Shown piece by piece: positions 9,438-18,716 of a stretch of DNA of 64,000 bases. The first letter of the stretch is position 1. Each line of letters opens with the position of its first letter. Made by a program: the position numbers and the translations under genes. The notes beneath the pieces were generated by a model. It was not told the DNA's origin and did not search any database. It saw only the letters and a list, made by a program, of their open reading frames with translations. The stretch is from assembly GCA_001465115.1 (NCBI GenBank), contig CP013614.1, forward strand, positions 3,286,001 through 3,350,000, in the 5' to 3' direction. This stretch comes from Enterococcus silesiacus (lineage in GTDB: Bacteria > Bacillota > Bacilli > Lactobacillales > Enterococcaceae).

Positions 9438-10414
9438 AGAGCTTGGGACGTAAGTCACAAGAACCGTAAAATAGAAGACAGAAAATCGTAAAAAATGATT
9501 TTCTGTCTTCTATTTTTTAGATTATTGGGAGAATTCTTCTTATTTTCTAGCTTACTTAGCCTATATTTCCTTAAATTTACTGCCATTAACGCGAATCCAA
9601 TTTCATTGTGTGTCTGCTGTTTCCCTCGAACAAAGAAACGAGTGAACCCTAAACAAGCCTTCAGATGTCTGAAAGCTTGTTCGACGTCAATTTTTCGTTG
9701 GCGATAGAGTTTCCCTGTTTCTTCTTCTGAAAGTAGCTGTTGAATCGTTGCTTTAAAGTATTCCCAGTTCATGTTCTTTTTAATCTCACGATTTTTGTCA
9801 CTCTTCGCTTTTGTACATTGGCTTCGAAGAGGACAATTTGAGCAGTCTTCACATTTATACCGTTTAAAAGCATACTTATCTGTACGAATAGAATAATTTC
9901 GAAAATTCATTTTCCGTCCGTTTGGACAAAGCACCCCCAAAGGAGTGTATTCACTAAAGGATTCACTCGAAAACGATTGAGGGTTCGATAACTAGGTTGA
10001 TAACTTTGACTAAGCCACATCATGCGAATATTATCTTTCGTCAAGGCTTCAATCTTTCGACCAGAAAACACGGATTGTGTGTAGGCACATAAAATCATCT
10101 TCATCATCATTTTTGGATGATAAAAGGCCCCATTTGATGGTGAAAAGGAAGAAAGCGTTCCTCTGGAATACTTTCAACTAATGGATCAATGGTAAATGCA
10201 CTATCATTTTTTCCTAACTGAAAACTAAAATCTAGAGGAAGAACGACTTGATTTGTGGTATAATTTTTAAACATAAGAACACCTCGCTAGTTTATTGGTT
10301 TAGTCACTTTTATTTTAGCAAAGGTGTTCTTATTTTTGTACAAAAAAATAATCCAGATGCCAATCAAGTTGACTGGTATCTGGATTTTTCATTGGGACTT
10401 ATGTCCCAGTCTCG
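9438..10414. mobile_element. Decayed IS1182-like insertion sequence
   Basis: The ends form imperfect terminal inverted repeats: left AGAGCTTGGGACGTAAGTC (9438-9456), right the complement of CGAGACTGGGACATAAGTC (10396-10414). Just inside the left end, 9469-9517 is a perfect 18-bp hairpin that could terminate the transposase transcript. The interior holds a broken transposase. The element is about 980 bp, much shorter than the usual 1.6-1.9 kb, so part of the interior is lost. Confidence 0.75.
9455..10274 (-). pseudogene. IS1182-family transposase remnant
   Basis: Minus-strand pieces of one transposase are visible in order. An N-terminal piece begins MFKNYTTNQVVLPLDFSF (start 10274) and ends in a frameshift near 10130. 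A second piece, NIRMMWLSQSYQPSYRTLNRFRVNPLV, is the DUF772-type N-terminal domain. It is followed after a deletion near 9930 by the zinc-cluster and C-terminal DDE region (CEDCSNCPLRSQC, then DVEQAFRHLKACLGFTRFFVRG with the final catalytic acidic residue). At least one frameshift and one internal deletion rule out activity. Confidence 0.85.
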
Positions 10415-10459
10415 TTGTTTTAATTGTTGTCTAAATGGCTTTTGTCACAACCTCAGTTC

Positions 10460-10897
10460 TTAGTAAACAACACCGATTGCTCCTCCACCAATTTTATAAG
10501 TTTTCTGGGAGGCGTCAGTTGCATATCCAAAAGCTTCAATGTTGTACCATCCTCTAGGAATCTTATCATAATCAAGAACACCACGTGCTCCATTGACATT
10601 ATAGGTCTTAGAATAACTGCCTAAAGAAATCCGAATTGATCCAGAAAAATTAACCACTTCTTCTTGATTAAATAAATAAGGTCTCCACTGAATGGTTCTT
10701 CCTCTATCGGAAAAGAGGAGACTTATACTACCATAATTATTGATCGGGATATTTGGAATAAGAAGATTGGTTGGTTCAGCTACTTGTGATGCACTAGCGT
10801 CTTGTGATGTATCGAGTGTCGTTTCAGCTTCTGCTTGCTGGGTAAAACAAAAAATACTGACCAATCCCAATACAACTAACCACTTTTTGTTCAACAT
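10460..10897 (-). CDS. Small secreted protein of unknown function
   Basis: A 145-residue exported protein: signal peptide MLNKKWLVVLGLVSIFCFTQQAEA with a likely cleavage after AEA, then an Ala/Ser linker and a beta-rich domain with many Tyr/Gly (WRPYLFNQEEVVNFSG, RGWYNIEAFGYA). The start at 10897 is chosen over 10909 because AGGTGG lies 8 bases upstream. There is no sorting signal or membrane anchor. It lies between the IS remnant and the structured repeat. I do not recognise the family. Confidence 0.75.
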   Translation of the reverse strand: MLNKKWLVVLGLVSIFCFTQQAEAETTLDTSQDASASQVAEPTNLLIPNIPINNYGSISLLFSDRGRTIQWRPYLFNQEEVVNFSGSIRISLGSYSKTYNVNGARGVLDYDKIPRGWYNIEAFGYATDASQKTYKIGGGAIGVVY

Positions 10898-11079
10898 AAT
10901 GAAAACCACCTTTTTGTTTTATTTTGTAATTTCTTACATTTTTATTGTAACGTATATTTTATGTAATGATCTTATCAGTGGTATAAATGTAATATTGGAA
11001 ATTGGTAAGTAATGTATTTAAACTAAAATAACTTATAAAGAACCTAGCTGTTTTCCAAAAAATTCTAAATTTTGGATAA

Positions 11080-11503
11080 GGTTGGGACAAACACCCATGA
11101 GGGCTATCGCCCTCACCAAACAGAATGAAAACGAAAGTGATCGACCTACAGGCTTTTTCCTGTCATACTTAGAGATGACAGGAACAGTTTAAGGTGTAAC
11201 TGCTAAACTGTTCTAGACCAATTAGGGCTAACTACGCATTAAGTAGAGGTAGCTTTTTTTTGTTTTTTTAAGGGTTTAGTTTTCGTATAAGAAGTATTTA
11301 ACTCCGAGAAATAAGAAGGAATTCACGAAAATTGATCTTCAAATTTTTGTGAATTTCAGCTTATTTCCGAAGCCTTCAAAACTTAGTGCTTTAGCACTTA
11401 GAATTTGATGTGATCGAAGCAGAGCCTAGTAGTTGCTTCTGCTCCCACCGTTTATCCGGATTTCAAGTGCTCAGGATGTGACTCGCAGAGTTATGTCCCA
11501 GCC
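11080..11503. repeat. Structured 424-bp MITE-like intergenic element
   Basis: The termini are inverted: GGTTGGGACAAA on the left and TTATGTCCCAGCC on the right. Inside are several hairpins: GAGGGCTATCGCCCTC, CCTGTCAT/ATGACAGG, AACAGTTTA/TAAACTGTT, and a terminator-like stem ending in a T8 run near 11259. Bases about 11443-11463 (complement AAATCCGGATAAACGGTGGG) match bases 24541-24560 of the second repeat. It has no convincing reading frame. It may be a non-autonomous element mobilised by a transposase recognising GGGACATAA-type ends, or an embedded structured RNA. Confidence 0.7.
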
Positions 11504-11545
11504 ACAGTCTATTTTTTTATTAGGATTTTTATAAGAAATGTTAAA

Positions 11546-11621
11546 TCGACAGGTACCTGTCGAAAAAACGTTGACTTTTAAAGAAGGTACCTTTAGAATG
11601 GTTTTTGAAAGGTACCTTCTT
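11546..11621 (+). promoter_or_regulatory. Promoter with three GGTACC palindromes upstream of the ABC exporter
   Basis: TTGACT (11571) and TAGAAT (11594) are 17 bases apart. Palindromes with an AGGTACCT-type core sit upstream of the -35 (TCGACAGGTACCTGTCGA, 11546-11563), in the spacer (AAGAAGGTACCTTT, 11581-11594) and at the likely start site (AAAGGTACCTTCTT, 11608-11621). The second and third are perfect inverted repeats of each other. This is the layout of a repressor-controlled promoter; no regulator gene lies beside it. Confidence 0.7.
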
Positions 11622-11665
11622 TGTTTTTGAACTAATATAAAAAATAATGATAAGGAGATGATTTG

Positions 11666-11731
11666 ATGTTAGCGTGTTTATTTTTATTTTATGACTTTTG
11701 TAAAAAGCATCATTGGTGGCTTAAACACTGA
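11666..11731 (+). CDS. 21-residue leader peptide of the ABC exporter operon
   Basis: A short frame starts with MLACLFLFYDF and ends HHWWLKH, with a strong site AAGGAG eight bases before the ATG. It lies between the operon promoter and the first exporter gene, with 46 bases from its stop to the next ATG. Bacillus bmrCD, a comparable heterodimeric drug exporter, is controlled by ribosome-mediated attenuation over a leader frame (bmrB). By analogy this peptide may sense ribosome stalling; that is inference. Confidence 0.6.
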   Translation: MLACLFLFYDFCKKHHWWLKH

Positions 11732-11777
11732 ACACTTTTTAGAGTAAAAGAGAGCGTTAGAAAAATGGAGGCTGGAA

Positions 11778-13493
11778 ATGAAAAAAATACTGATATATCT
11801 ACCCATAGTTACTACTACGATTGTTATTTTATCCTTGTTTGTACAAACGCTAAGTGACTTATATTTACCCACACTTACGGCTGAGATAATCAATATAGGA
11901 GTAATTCGAAATAATCAAACAGTGATTTGGCAAAGAGGGCTGTTGATGTTGCTCTTTTCTGCAGTTAGCTTTGGATCCGCTGCAGTCAGTGTGTATCTAT
12001 CTGCGGGAATTGCCAATAAACTTGGAGAAAAATTGCGAGAAAAAGTATTTAAGAAGGTAGCTTCTTTTTCACAAAAAGAAATGGATCATTTCGGTGCTTC
12101 TTCACTAATTACAAGAAATACAAATGATGTAACTCAAGTACAAAATTTAGTAGAAATGGCCTTGAAATTTATCATAATTGCTCCTATTTATTTGTTTGGC
12201 GGTCTTTATTTTTCGTACCGTTTAGATGCGCGCCTAACGTTGATCTTTATCTCCGTTACACCTCTATTATTGCTTGCGTGTTTGTTGACGTTTCGGTATG
12301 CGAACCCTCTTTTTGAAAAAGTACAAGGGAAAATTGATCAACTAAATTTGATTTTTAAAGAAGGCTTGACTGGGATTCAAGTCATACAGGCTTTTAATAA
12401 AGAGGAGACGGAATACAAACGCTATGAAAAAGAGAACGACATATATACTAAATTAGCGATACGATCCAATGTGTTGGTTAGTTTTTTGATTCCTTTTATG
12501 ACATTGGTAATGAGCGTGGCGACTGTGGTAATTACTTGGTTGGGAGCCAAAGATATCAATGTCGGGCAAATGGAAATTGGGACGATGATCGGGGTTATTT
12601 CATATGCTGGACAGATTTTAAGCGGCATCGGCATTTTGACGATGGTGATTTCATTTATTCCTAGAGGGCAAACCTCTGCTAAAAGAATCAACGAAGTGTT
12701 GGAATACCAAAACGAGATTCAAGATGGAGAAAATCAGCTTCAGATAAATCAAACTGAAAAAAATCAACTGGTGTTAGAGGATGTAACTTTTCGGTATGAT
12801 GAAGCGGAAGAAAATACTATCGATCATTTTTCTTTCTCTGTGCAGTCTGAGGAAGTCTTAGCGATTATCGGCAGTACTGGGGCCGGGAAAACAACGCTCA
12901 TAAATTTGCTTGATCGTTTATATGATCCGACTGACGGAGCTATTTTATTCAATAATCAAAAAATCAATCAAATTACTCAGACAAAATGGCATGAGCAAGT
13001 AAGCCTAGTTCCACAAATGAATCAGCTTTTTTCTAGAACCATTCGTGAAAACTTACGAATTGGAAATGAGCAGGCTTCTGATAAGGAATTATGGCAAGCG
13101 CTAAAATTAGCTGAAGCAGCAGATTTTGTCGAAGCCTCAGGCGGATTAGATGGTTTAGTAGAGAAAAATGGCGGCAATTTTTCTGGTGGACAAAAGCAAA
13201 GGCTTTGCTTAGCTAGAGCTTTTATCAAGAAAGCGCCTATTTATTTATTTGATGATTCATTTTCTGGTTTAGATTTTAAAACAGATGCCAAAATACAGAG
13301 AAATATTCGTAATGGATTGAAAAAGTCAATTAAGATTATCGTGGCTCAGCGTATTACGACAGTAAAAAATGCGACGCATATCGCCGTCATAAATGAAGGG
13401 AAATTAGTTGGTTTTGGATCTCACGAGGAATTAAAGCAAAATAACTCAGTCTATCAAGAGATTATTTTGTCTCAAATGGAGGCAGTAGAATGA
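11778..13493 (+). CDS. Heterodimeric ABC multidrug exporter subunit A (degenerate-site half)
   Basis: A 571-residue exporter half with six membrane helices (residues 1-300) and a C-terminal nucleotide-binding domain: Walker A GSTGAGKTT near 365, signature FSGGQKQR near 470 and Walker B IYLFDDS near 490. The catalytic base after Walker B is Asp rather than Glu, the hallmark of the degenerate-site subunit in TM287/288-type heterodimers. It partners the next gene, which overlaps its stop. It resembles the EfrA/EfrC-type exporters of enterococci, which pump out lipophilic cations and antimicrobials; the exact orthologue is not settled. Confidence 0.88.
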   Translation: MKKILIYLPIVTTTIVILSLFVQTLSDLYLPTLTAEIINIGVIRNNQTVIWQRGLLMLLFSAVSFGSAAVSVYLSAGIANKLGEKLREKVFKKVASFSQKEMDHFGASSLITRNTNDVTQVQNLVEMALKFIIIAPIYLFGGLYFSYRLDARLTLIFISVTPLLLLACLLTFRYANPLFEKVQGKIDQLNLIFKEGLTGIQVIQAFNKEETEYKRYEKENDIYTKLAIRSNVLVSFLIPFMTLVMSVATVVITWLGAKDINVGQMEIGTMIGVISYAGQILSGIGILTMVISFIPRGQTSAKRINEVLEYQNEIQDGENQLQINQTEKNQLVLEDVTFRYDEAEENTIDHFSFSVQSEEVLAIIGSTGAGKTTLINLLDRLYDPTDGAILFNNQKINQITQTKWHEQVSLVPQMNQLFSRTIRENLRIGNEQASDKELWQALKLAEAADFVEASGGLDGLVEKNGGNFSGGQKQRLCLARAFIKKAPIYLFDDSFSGLDFKTDAKIQRNIRNGLKKSIKIIVAQRITTVKNATHIAVINEGKLVGFGSHEELKQNNSVYQEIILSQMEAVE

Positions 13494-15301
13494 CTATAAA
13501 GGAAGCACAAAAACAAATGAAAAGTGGAGAATTAGGAGTGAACTCTAAAAAAATGTTTAGAACATTCCGCCGTTTAATGTCCTATATGAAAGCTAATAAG
13601 TGGCTGCTTGTTCTGGTATTACTACTAGCTATTGGCGGCACAATGGTACAAGTCGTTAGCCCGAAGATCTTAGGAAATGCGACAACATTGATTTTTGAAG
13701 GAGTAAGCTCAAAAACTGGGGTAGATTTTACCAAATTAGTGTGGATTCTAGTGCTGGTTGGGCTACTGTATTTTGGGAATTTTATCGCTGATTTTTTACA
13801 ACAAGCTTTAATGACGGCTATCGCACAAAAAACGACTCAAAATTTGCGCAATGATTTGAAAAGAAAAATCAGTAATTTGCCAAGCTCATTTATCGATGAG
13901 CAGTCCAATGGAAACTTAATGTCGATTGCAATCAATGATATGGATAACATTGCGACGATGCTCCAGCAAAGTTTTGTACAACTAATGTCTAGTTTTGTAT
14001 TAGTGATTGGAATGATTGGAATCATGCTGACCATTAGTTGGAAGTTAACCTTAGCTGCTTGTTTGATTGTACCGTGTAGTTATTTGATTACACGCTATTT
14101 CACACCTAAAGCACGCGTTAACCTTGAAAAATATCTTCATGCCCAAGGCAATCTTAACGGCTACATCGAAGAAGCCTACGATGGATACACGGTCATAAAA
14201 AGTTTCAATTATGAAAAAGTAGCTTTTAATCAATTCGAGCATATTAACAAAGAAATGTATGAAACAGGTTGTAAATCAAAATTTTTTGCTGATATTATGA
14301 TGCCGATCTTAATTTTAATGAAAAATTTGATTTATGTTATCAGCTGTGCTTTCGGTGCGGTAGAGGTTTTAACAGGGAACATTCCGATTGGGAATTTACA
14401 AGCCTTTTTGCAATACTCAACACAATTTTCTAAACCGATCAGTGAGTTTTCTCAAATTTGGAGTGATATGATATCAGTTATTGCATCAGCAGAACGGGTT
14501 TTTAAAATATTAGACGAAAAAGAACGAATAATTTATGATCGGAAATTTGTTAACCGGGAAGATGACACAGCAAAAGTCAGATTTGACCATGTTCAATTTG
14601 GGTATAGCAAAGAATTATTATTGAAGGATTTCTCTTTAACTGTTGAACCAGGCGAAACGATTGCGATTGTTGGACATACTGGAGCAGGGAAAACCACACT
14701 ACTAAATTTACTACAGCGCTTTTATGATATTTCAGGCGGTAGTATTTTAATAGATGGCATTGATAGTAGAAATCTTAGTTATGAAGAGTTACACCGGCGA
14801 ATAGGTATCGTTTTACAAGAGGCCTGGCTTTTTTCTGGAACGATCTACGATAATATTGCGTATAGTCAACCAAATGCGACGAAAGAACAAGTTTATGCTG
14901 CGGCGAAAGCTGCGTATGTGGATGAATTTGTCAGAAAGCTGCCAAAGGGTTATCAGACAGTTCTGAATGAAAAAGCAAATAATATTTCTCAGGGACAGCG
15001 GCAATTGATCACGATTGCCAGAGCTTTTTTAGCCAATCCAGAGATTTTGATTTTAGATGAAGCAACTTCCAATGTGGATACTCGAACAGAGATGTTGATT
15101 CAAAACGCGATGAAACAATTATTAGTTGGACGGACAAGCTTTGTTGTTGCCCATCGGTTATCCACGATTTATGGTGCAAGTAAAATCATTGTGATGGATC
15201 ATGGTGATGTGGTGGAATCAGGCAACCATCACGACTTGCTAGCAGCTCAAGGCGTATATGCAGATATTTATAATAGCCAGTTTTTATCAGCTTCAACGTA
15301 A
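13490..15301 (+). CDS. Heterodimeric ABC multidrug exporter subunit B (catalytic half)
   Basis: A 603-residue partner with an N-terminal extension, six membrane helices and an ATPase domain: Walker A GHTGAGKTT near 400, signature ISQGQRQ near 501 and Walker B LILDEATS near 521 with the catalytic Glu intact. The SQGQ signature instead of SGGQ faces the degenerate site formed by subunit A, so the two genes show complementary changes. The ATG overlaps the stop of the previous gene (ATGA), with GGAGG upstream. EfrB/EfrD type. Confidence 0.9.
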   Translation: MTIKEAQKQMKSGELGVNSKKMFRTFRRLMSYMKANKWLLVLVLLLAIGGTMVQVVSPKILGNATTLIFEGVSSKTGVDFTKLVWILVLVGLLYFGNFIADFLQQALMTAIAQKTTQNLRNDLKRKISNLPSSFIDEQSNGNLMSIAINDMDNIATMLQQSFVQLMSSFVLVIGMIGIMLTISWKLTLAACLIVPCSYLITRYFTPKARVNLEKYLHAQGNLNGYIEEAYDGYTVIKSFNYEKVAFNQFEHINKEMYETGCKSKFFADIMMPILILMKNLIYVISCAFGAVEVLTGNIPIGNLQAFLQYSTQFSKPISEFSQIWSDMISVIASAERVFKILDEKERIIYDRKFVNREDDTAKVRFDHVQFGYSKELLLKDFSLTVEPGETIAIVGHTGAGKTTLLNLLQRFYDISGGSILIDGIDSRNLSYEELHRRIGIVLQEAWLFSGTIYDNIAYSQPNATKEQVYAAAKAAYVDEFVRKLPKGYQTVLNEKANNISQGQRQLITIARAFLANPEILILDEATSNVDTRTEMLIQNAMKQLLVGRTSFVVAHRLSTIYGASKIIVMDHGDVVESGNHHDLLAAQGVYADIYNSQFLSAST

Positions 15302-15321
15302 AAAGAGGAGGTAAATCAAGA

Positions 15322-15924
15322 ATGAATACTAGTAAATTAAGAATCGAATTATTTAGTGATGCTGTCATTGCGATTGTGATAACCATTGCGGCACTGGAAA
15401 TTCCAGTGCCCAATAAGGAAGGATATGGGCAATTTATTGGAAGTTTGATTACTTTTACCATTAGCTTTTTCATTATTGCAGACTATTGGAATAATCAGCG
15501 AAGATTATTTGAGCGGATAGAACAAATCAATGAACGGTTTGTTTTTAGAAATACATGCTTTCTATTCTCTTTGGTTTTGATTCCAATCTGTACGAAATGG
15601 TTGATGGAAGCTTCAAGTAAGCAACTGCCAGCGTTGGTGTATGGTTTATTGTTAATATTTATCAATGCGATGTTTAGTGGTCTTTTTACCCAAGCCATTC
15701 CTTTAGCAAAAAAGACCTCAAAGAAAGTGGGGCACATTAAAGAAATGTATAAAAAGCATGATCGAATGTATTACTTGGCAGTCCTAACAGTTATGGGAGT
15801 TGGCTATTTTATTCCTCAGTTAGCATTGCTCTTGTTTATTGGAGTGCCGATCATCAGTTACTTTTTAAAAACGAATTATGAAGAGGTGTTCGAGGCGAAC
15901 AGAGAAAAGAAATCGTTTAAATGA
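15322..15924 (+). CDS. TMEM175-like (DUF1211) putative potassium channel protein
   Basis: A 200-residue integral membrane protein with the family signature FSDAVIAIVITIAALEIPVP in the first helix (residues 11-30) and about five further hydrophobic segments. Bacterial TMEM175 proteins form K+-permeable tetramers using residues of this first helix. It lies 20 bases after the exporter with AGGAGG before the ATG, so it may be cotranscribed. A strong hairpin follows. Confidence 0.88.
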   Translation: MNTSKLRIELFSDAVIAIVITIAALEIPVPNKEGYGQFIGSLITFTISFFIIADYWNNQRRLFERIEQINERFVFRNTCFLFSLVLIPICTKWLMEASSKQLPALVYGLLLIFINAMFSGLFTQAIPLAKKTSKKVGHIKEMYKKHDRMYYLAVLTVMGVGYFIPQLALLLFIGVPIISYFLKTNYEEVFEANREKKSFK

Positions 15925-15958
15925 GTCAGACTGATTATTTGGTAACAGTAAAAAATAC

Positions 15959-16005
15959 ATTAGCGGACTAAGTCTGATGTACTATCAGATTCAGTCCGCT
16001 AATGG
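15959..16005. terminator. Bidirectional terminator after the exporter operon
   Basis: A long hairpin pairs CATTAGCGGACT with AGTCCGCTAATG and extends inward through TCTGA/TCAGA. Pyrimidine-rich tracts lie on the plus-strand side. It sits between convergent genes. Confidence 0.85.
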
Positions 16006-16023
16006 CTTTTCTATTTACTTGTC

Positions 16024-16365
16024 TCAATCTTTGATTCGTTTCACATCAATCACAGTGCCTGTAAAAGCGTCAGCAGTAAATTCGTACTGAACCATAACGC
16101 CATCTTCTAAACGTGAAATCCCGCCATTATAAGTTTTTGAATGTACTGCAAACTTCCGTAATGGTTTTTTCTCAAACTCGATCCAAGAGCCTTCGATCGG
16201 TCCTTCTTTCAAAAAGGCTTCTTTCACGTTTTCTAAAACCAAATCCGCATCCAATGTGCGTTTTTTCTGGTACCATAAAGTTGAAGCGATCCCGCTTAAG
16301 ATGCCAAGACTCACGCCAATCGCTAAGCCACCTTTAAAATAGCTTAATTCATTTTCTTCATTCAT
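16024..16365 (-). CDS. Small membrane-anchored PepSY-like protein
   Basis: A 113-residue protein with one N-terminal membrane helix (FKGGLAIGVSLGILSGIASTLW) followed by a compact domain ending VQYEFTADAFTGTVIDVKRI, which resembles a PepSY motif. It is probably anchored with the domain outside. It is transcribed away from pepA, with GGAGGT before the ATG. Function unknown. Confidence 0.75.
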   Translation of the reverse strand: MNEENELSYFKGGLAIGVSLGILSGIASTLWYQKKRTLDADLVLENVKEAFLKEGPIEGSWIEFEKKPLRKFAVHSKTYNGGISRLEDGVMVQYEFTADAFTGTVIDVKRIKD

Positions 16366-16486
16366 GGGGAATAACCTCCGAGTATTTTCAAATGTTTGCC
16401 AAAAAACTTCAGCTTTAACTCTATTCTAACACATTGTATGAAAATATCGAAAAACAAAAAACGTGGGCAATTGAAAATTTTTGCGT

Positions 16487-16605
16487 TATAATGAAGGTGA
16501 AATCATATGAAAGGAGTATCTGCCGTTTTTGCTTGAAAATCATGTTATTTTTTTGCAAAAAAGAATGGTTGATCCGAGGTAGGATCACTGGCAGATAATA
16601 CAACG
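16487..16605 (+). promoter_or_regulatory. Structured 5' leader of pepA
   Basis: TATAAT lies at 16487-16492, followed by a roughly 105-base leader. TATCTGCC (16517-16524) can pair with GGCAGATA (16590-16597) right before the start, enclosing a TGATCC/GGATCA hairpin (16570-16587). No good ribosome-binding sequence lies within 12 bases of the pepA ATG, whereas an unused AAAGGAG sits at 16510. Translation of pepA may depend on folding of this leader. Confidence 0.5.
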
Positions 16606-17682
16606 ATGGAAGAAAAAACATTTCAACGCATTAAAGAATTAACAGAGCTACAAGGAACAAGCGGATTTGAAGATGATATTCGTGCTTATATGAAGAAAAA
16701 TATGGCACCATTAGTAGACGAGCTTCAATATGATGGTTTAGGTGGGATTTTTGGCCTAAAAAGAGCGAAAGAACAAGATGCACCGCGCGTTATGGTTGCT
16801 GCTCACATGGACGAAGTTGGCTTTATGCTGACACAAATCAAAGATAACGGATTATTCCAAGTCGTTCCTTTAGGCGGTTGGAATCCTTATGTCGTATCAG
16901 CCCAACGTTTCACATTAAAAACAAGTAAAGGCAATTATCCATGTATCTCTTCTTCCGTGCCACCACATTTATTACGCGGAACAAGTGGTCAAAAGCAATT
17001 AGAAGTGACCGACGTCTTATTCGATGCTGGTTTTGAATCAAAAGAAGAAGCGGAAAGCTTTGGCGTTCGCCCAGGAGATTCAATCGTACCGCAAACGGAA
17101 ACGATCAAAACAGCTAATGGTAAAAATATCATCAGTAAATCATGGGATAATCGTTACGGCTGTACGTTAGTATTAGAAGCATTAGAAGCGTTGCAAAATG
17201 AACAATTAGGTCACACGTTGATTGCTGGTGCTAACGTTCAAGAAGAAGTTGGTTTACGTGGTTCTAAACCGTCAGTACACAAATTCAACCCAGATTTATT
17301 CTTCGCTGTGGATTGTTCAGCAGCAGATGATATCCAAACGAAAAAAGGTACTTACGGACATCTTGGGGAAGGCACCTTGTTGCGTATTTACGATCCAGGT
17401 ATGATCACATTGCCTCGTGTACGTGAATATTTATTAGATACAGCAGCAACGCACAACATTCCTTACCAATACTTTGTTTCTAAAGGTGGAACGGATGCAG
17501 GTGCCGCTCATACAACGAATAATGGTGTGCCAAGCACTGTAATTGGTGTTTGCGGACGTTATATCCATACACATCAAACCATGTTTAATATCAAAGACTT
17601 TGAGGCAGCCCGTGAAATGTTGATCCAAGTCTTAAAAGGTCTAGATAAAACAACTGTTAATACGATCATTTACGGAAAGTAG
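16606..17682 (+). CDS. pepA: Glutamyl aminopeptidase PepA (M42 family)
   Basis: The 358-residue cytoplasmic metallopeptidase removes N-terminal Glu/Asp from peptides and forms large tetrahedral complexes in its family. Metal and catalytic residues are visible in [10 protein letters not shown] near residue 66, SKSWDNRYG near 178, VQEEVGLRG near 211, [10 protein letters not shown] near 233 and the C-terminal GRYIHTH near 322. Length and motif order match lactococcal/enterococcal PepA. The thioredoxin gene follows after 10 bases. Confidence 0.95.
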   Translation: MEEKTFQRIKELTELQGTSGFEDDIRAYMKKNMAPLVDELQYDGLGGIFGLKRAKEQDAPRVMVAAHMDEVGFMLTQIKDNGLFQVVPLGGWNPYVVSAQRFTLKTSKGNYPCISSSVPPHLLRGTSGQKQLEVTDVLFDAGFESKEEAESFGVRPGDSIVPQTETIKTANGKNIISKSWDNRYGCTLVLEALEALQNEQLGHTLIAGANVQEEVGLRGSKPSVHKFNPDLFFAVDCSAADDIQTKKGTYGHLGEGTLLRIYDPGMITLPRVREYLLDTAATHNIPYQYFVSKGGTDAGAAHTTNNGVPSTVIGVCGRYIHTHQTMFNIKDFEAAREMLIQVLKGLDKTTVNTIIYGK

Positions 17683-17692
17683 GGGACTGCTG

Positions 17693-18007
17693 ATGATTAT
17701 TCCAACATCCTATGAAGAGTTGGCTGTTTTCGTAGCAGAAGGCAAAAGTGTCTTCTTCTTTACGGCAGATTGGTGCGGGGATTGCCGCTTTATCAAACCA
17801 GTCATGCCTGAAATTGAAGCAGCATTTCCTGAGTTTCGTTTTATTGAGGTAGACCGTGATAAGTTTATGGAACTTGCTTCTGAGTGGACGATTTTTGGGA
17901 TTCCAAGTTTTGTTGTGACTGACCAAGGCAAAGAGTTAGGCCGTTTAGTCAACAAAGACCGTAAAACCAAAGAAGAAATCACGACCTTTTTACAAAGCGT
18001 CAGTTAA
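17693..18007 (+). CDS. Thioredoxin-family protein
   Basis: A 104-residue thioredoxin fold with the active site ADWCGDCRF near residue 27 and the cis-Pro loop FGIPSF near 68. The CGDC site is non-standard (CGPC is usual) and typical of a Firmicutes thioredoxin-like subfamily. It lies 10 bases after pepA and probably shares its transcript. It likely acts as a cytoplasmic dithiol reductant with an unknown partner. Confidence 0.9.
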   Translation: MIIPTSYEELAVFVAEGKSVFFFTADWCGDCRFIKPVMPEIEAAFPEFRFIEVDRDKFMELASEWTIFGIPSFVVTDQGKELGRLVNKDRKTKEEITTFLQSVS

Positions 18008-18071
18008 GTTTTTAATCGATAATAGCTAGCCGATTCAAGAGATAAAATAAAATAATCGGGAGATGGATACG

Positions 18072-18530
18072 ATGCTAACACAAACGTATAAGAATATTTT
18101 AGTAGGTGTAGATGGTAGTGATCAAGGGAATTTAGCCTATCAACAAGCAATTGAAGTAGCTAAAAGAAACAATGGTCGTGTGATTGTCGCTCATGTGATA
18201 GAAAATAAAGTCTATACAATGATGGGGTATTCTTCTTTGAATGATAGTTTGTTAGATCAAGAAACAGAAAATGCCAAAGAATTACTAGATGACTGTAAAG
18301 CCTATGCTAAAAGTGTTGATTTTTCTAACGTAGAACCTGTTGTAACCTATGGTTCAGCAAAAGATATGATGTGCAAAGACTTACCAGAGAAATATGCTGT
18401 TGATTTGATCATGGTAGGGCAATCGGGCTTAAATGCTGTAGAACGGTTAATGATTGGCAGTGTTAGTAGCTACATCATTCGTCATGCACCATGTGACGTG
18501 TTGATCGTCCATCCTGAGAAGAAAAAATAA
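18072..18530 (+). CDS. Universal stress protein (UspA family)
   Basis: A 152-residue single Usp domain: N-terminal NILVGVDGSDQGNLAYQQA and C-terminal ATP-binding loop GQSGLNAVERLMIGSVSSYIIRHA. The G-2x-G-9x-GS pattern suggests an ATP-binding member. The start at 18072 is preferred to the upstream ATG at 18063, because GGGAG ends only one base before the latter and is nine bases from the former. It is followed by a terminator hairpin. Confidence 0.92.
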   Translation: MLTQTYKNILVGVDGSDQGNLAYQQAIEVAKRNNGRVIVAHVIENKVYTMMGYSSLNDSLLDQETENAKELLDDCKAYAKSVDFSNVEPVVTYGSAKDMMCKDLPEKYAVDLIMVGQSGLNAVERLMIGSVSSYIIRHAPCDVLIVHPEKKK

Positions 18531-18543
18531 ATAGTAACTATAC

Positions 18544-18588
18544 AATAGGTGAAGCAAGGCGTAACCGTTTTGTTTCACTTATTTTTTT
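18544..18588 (+). terminator. Terminator after usp
   Basis: AATAGGTGAAGCAA pairs (with G-U pairs) with TTGTTTCACTTATT, followed by a run of T. Confidence 0.8.
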
Positions 18589-18716
18589 CTGGAACAACAA
18601 TCGCTAAGAAAAAATATCATGCAGTGAAGTTACCTTTTTGTTAAAATAGGACAAAAGAGAGCGTCTATTGTAAGATAGTCGCTTGAAAAATGATAAAAAT
18701 GGAGTGAGTTATAAAA

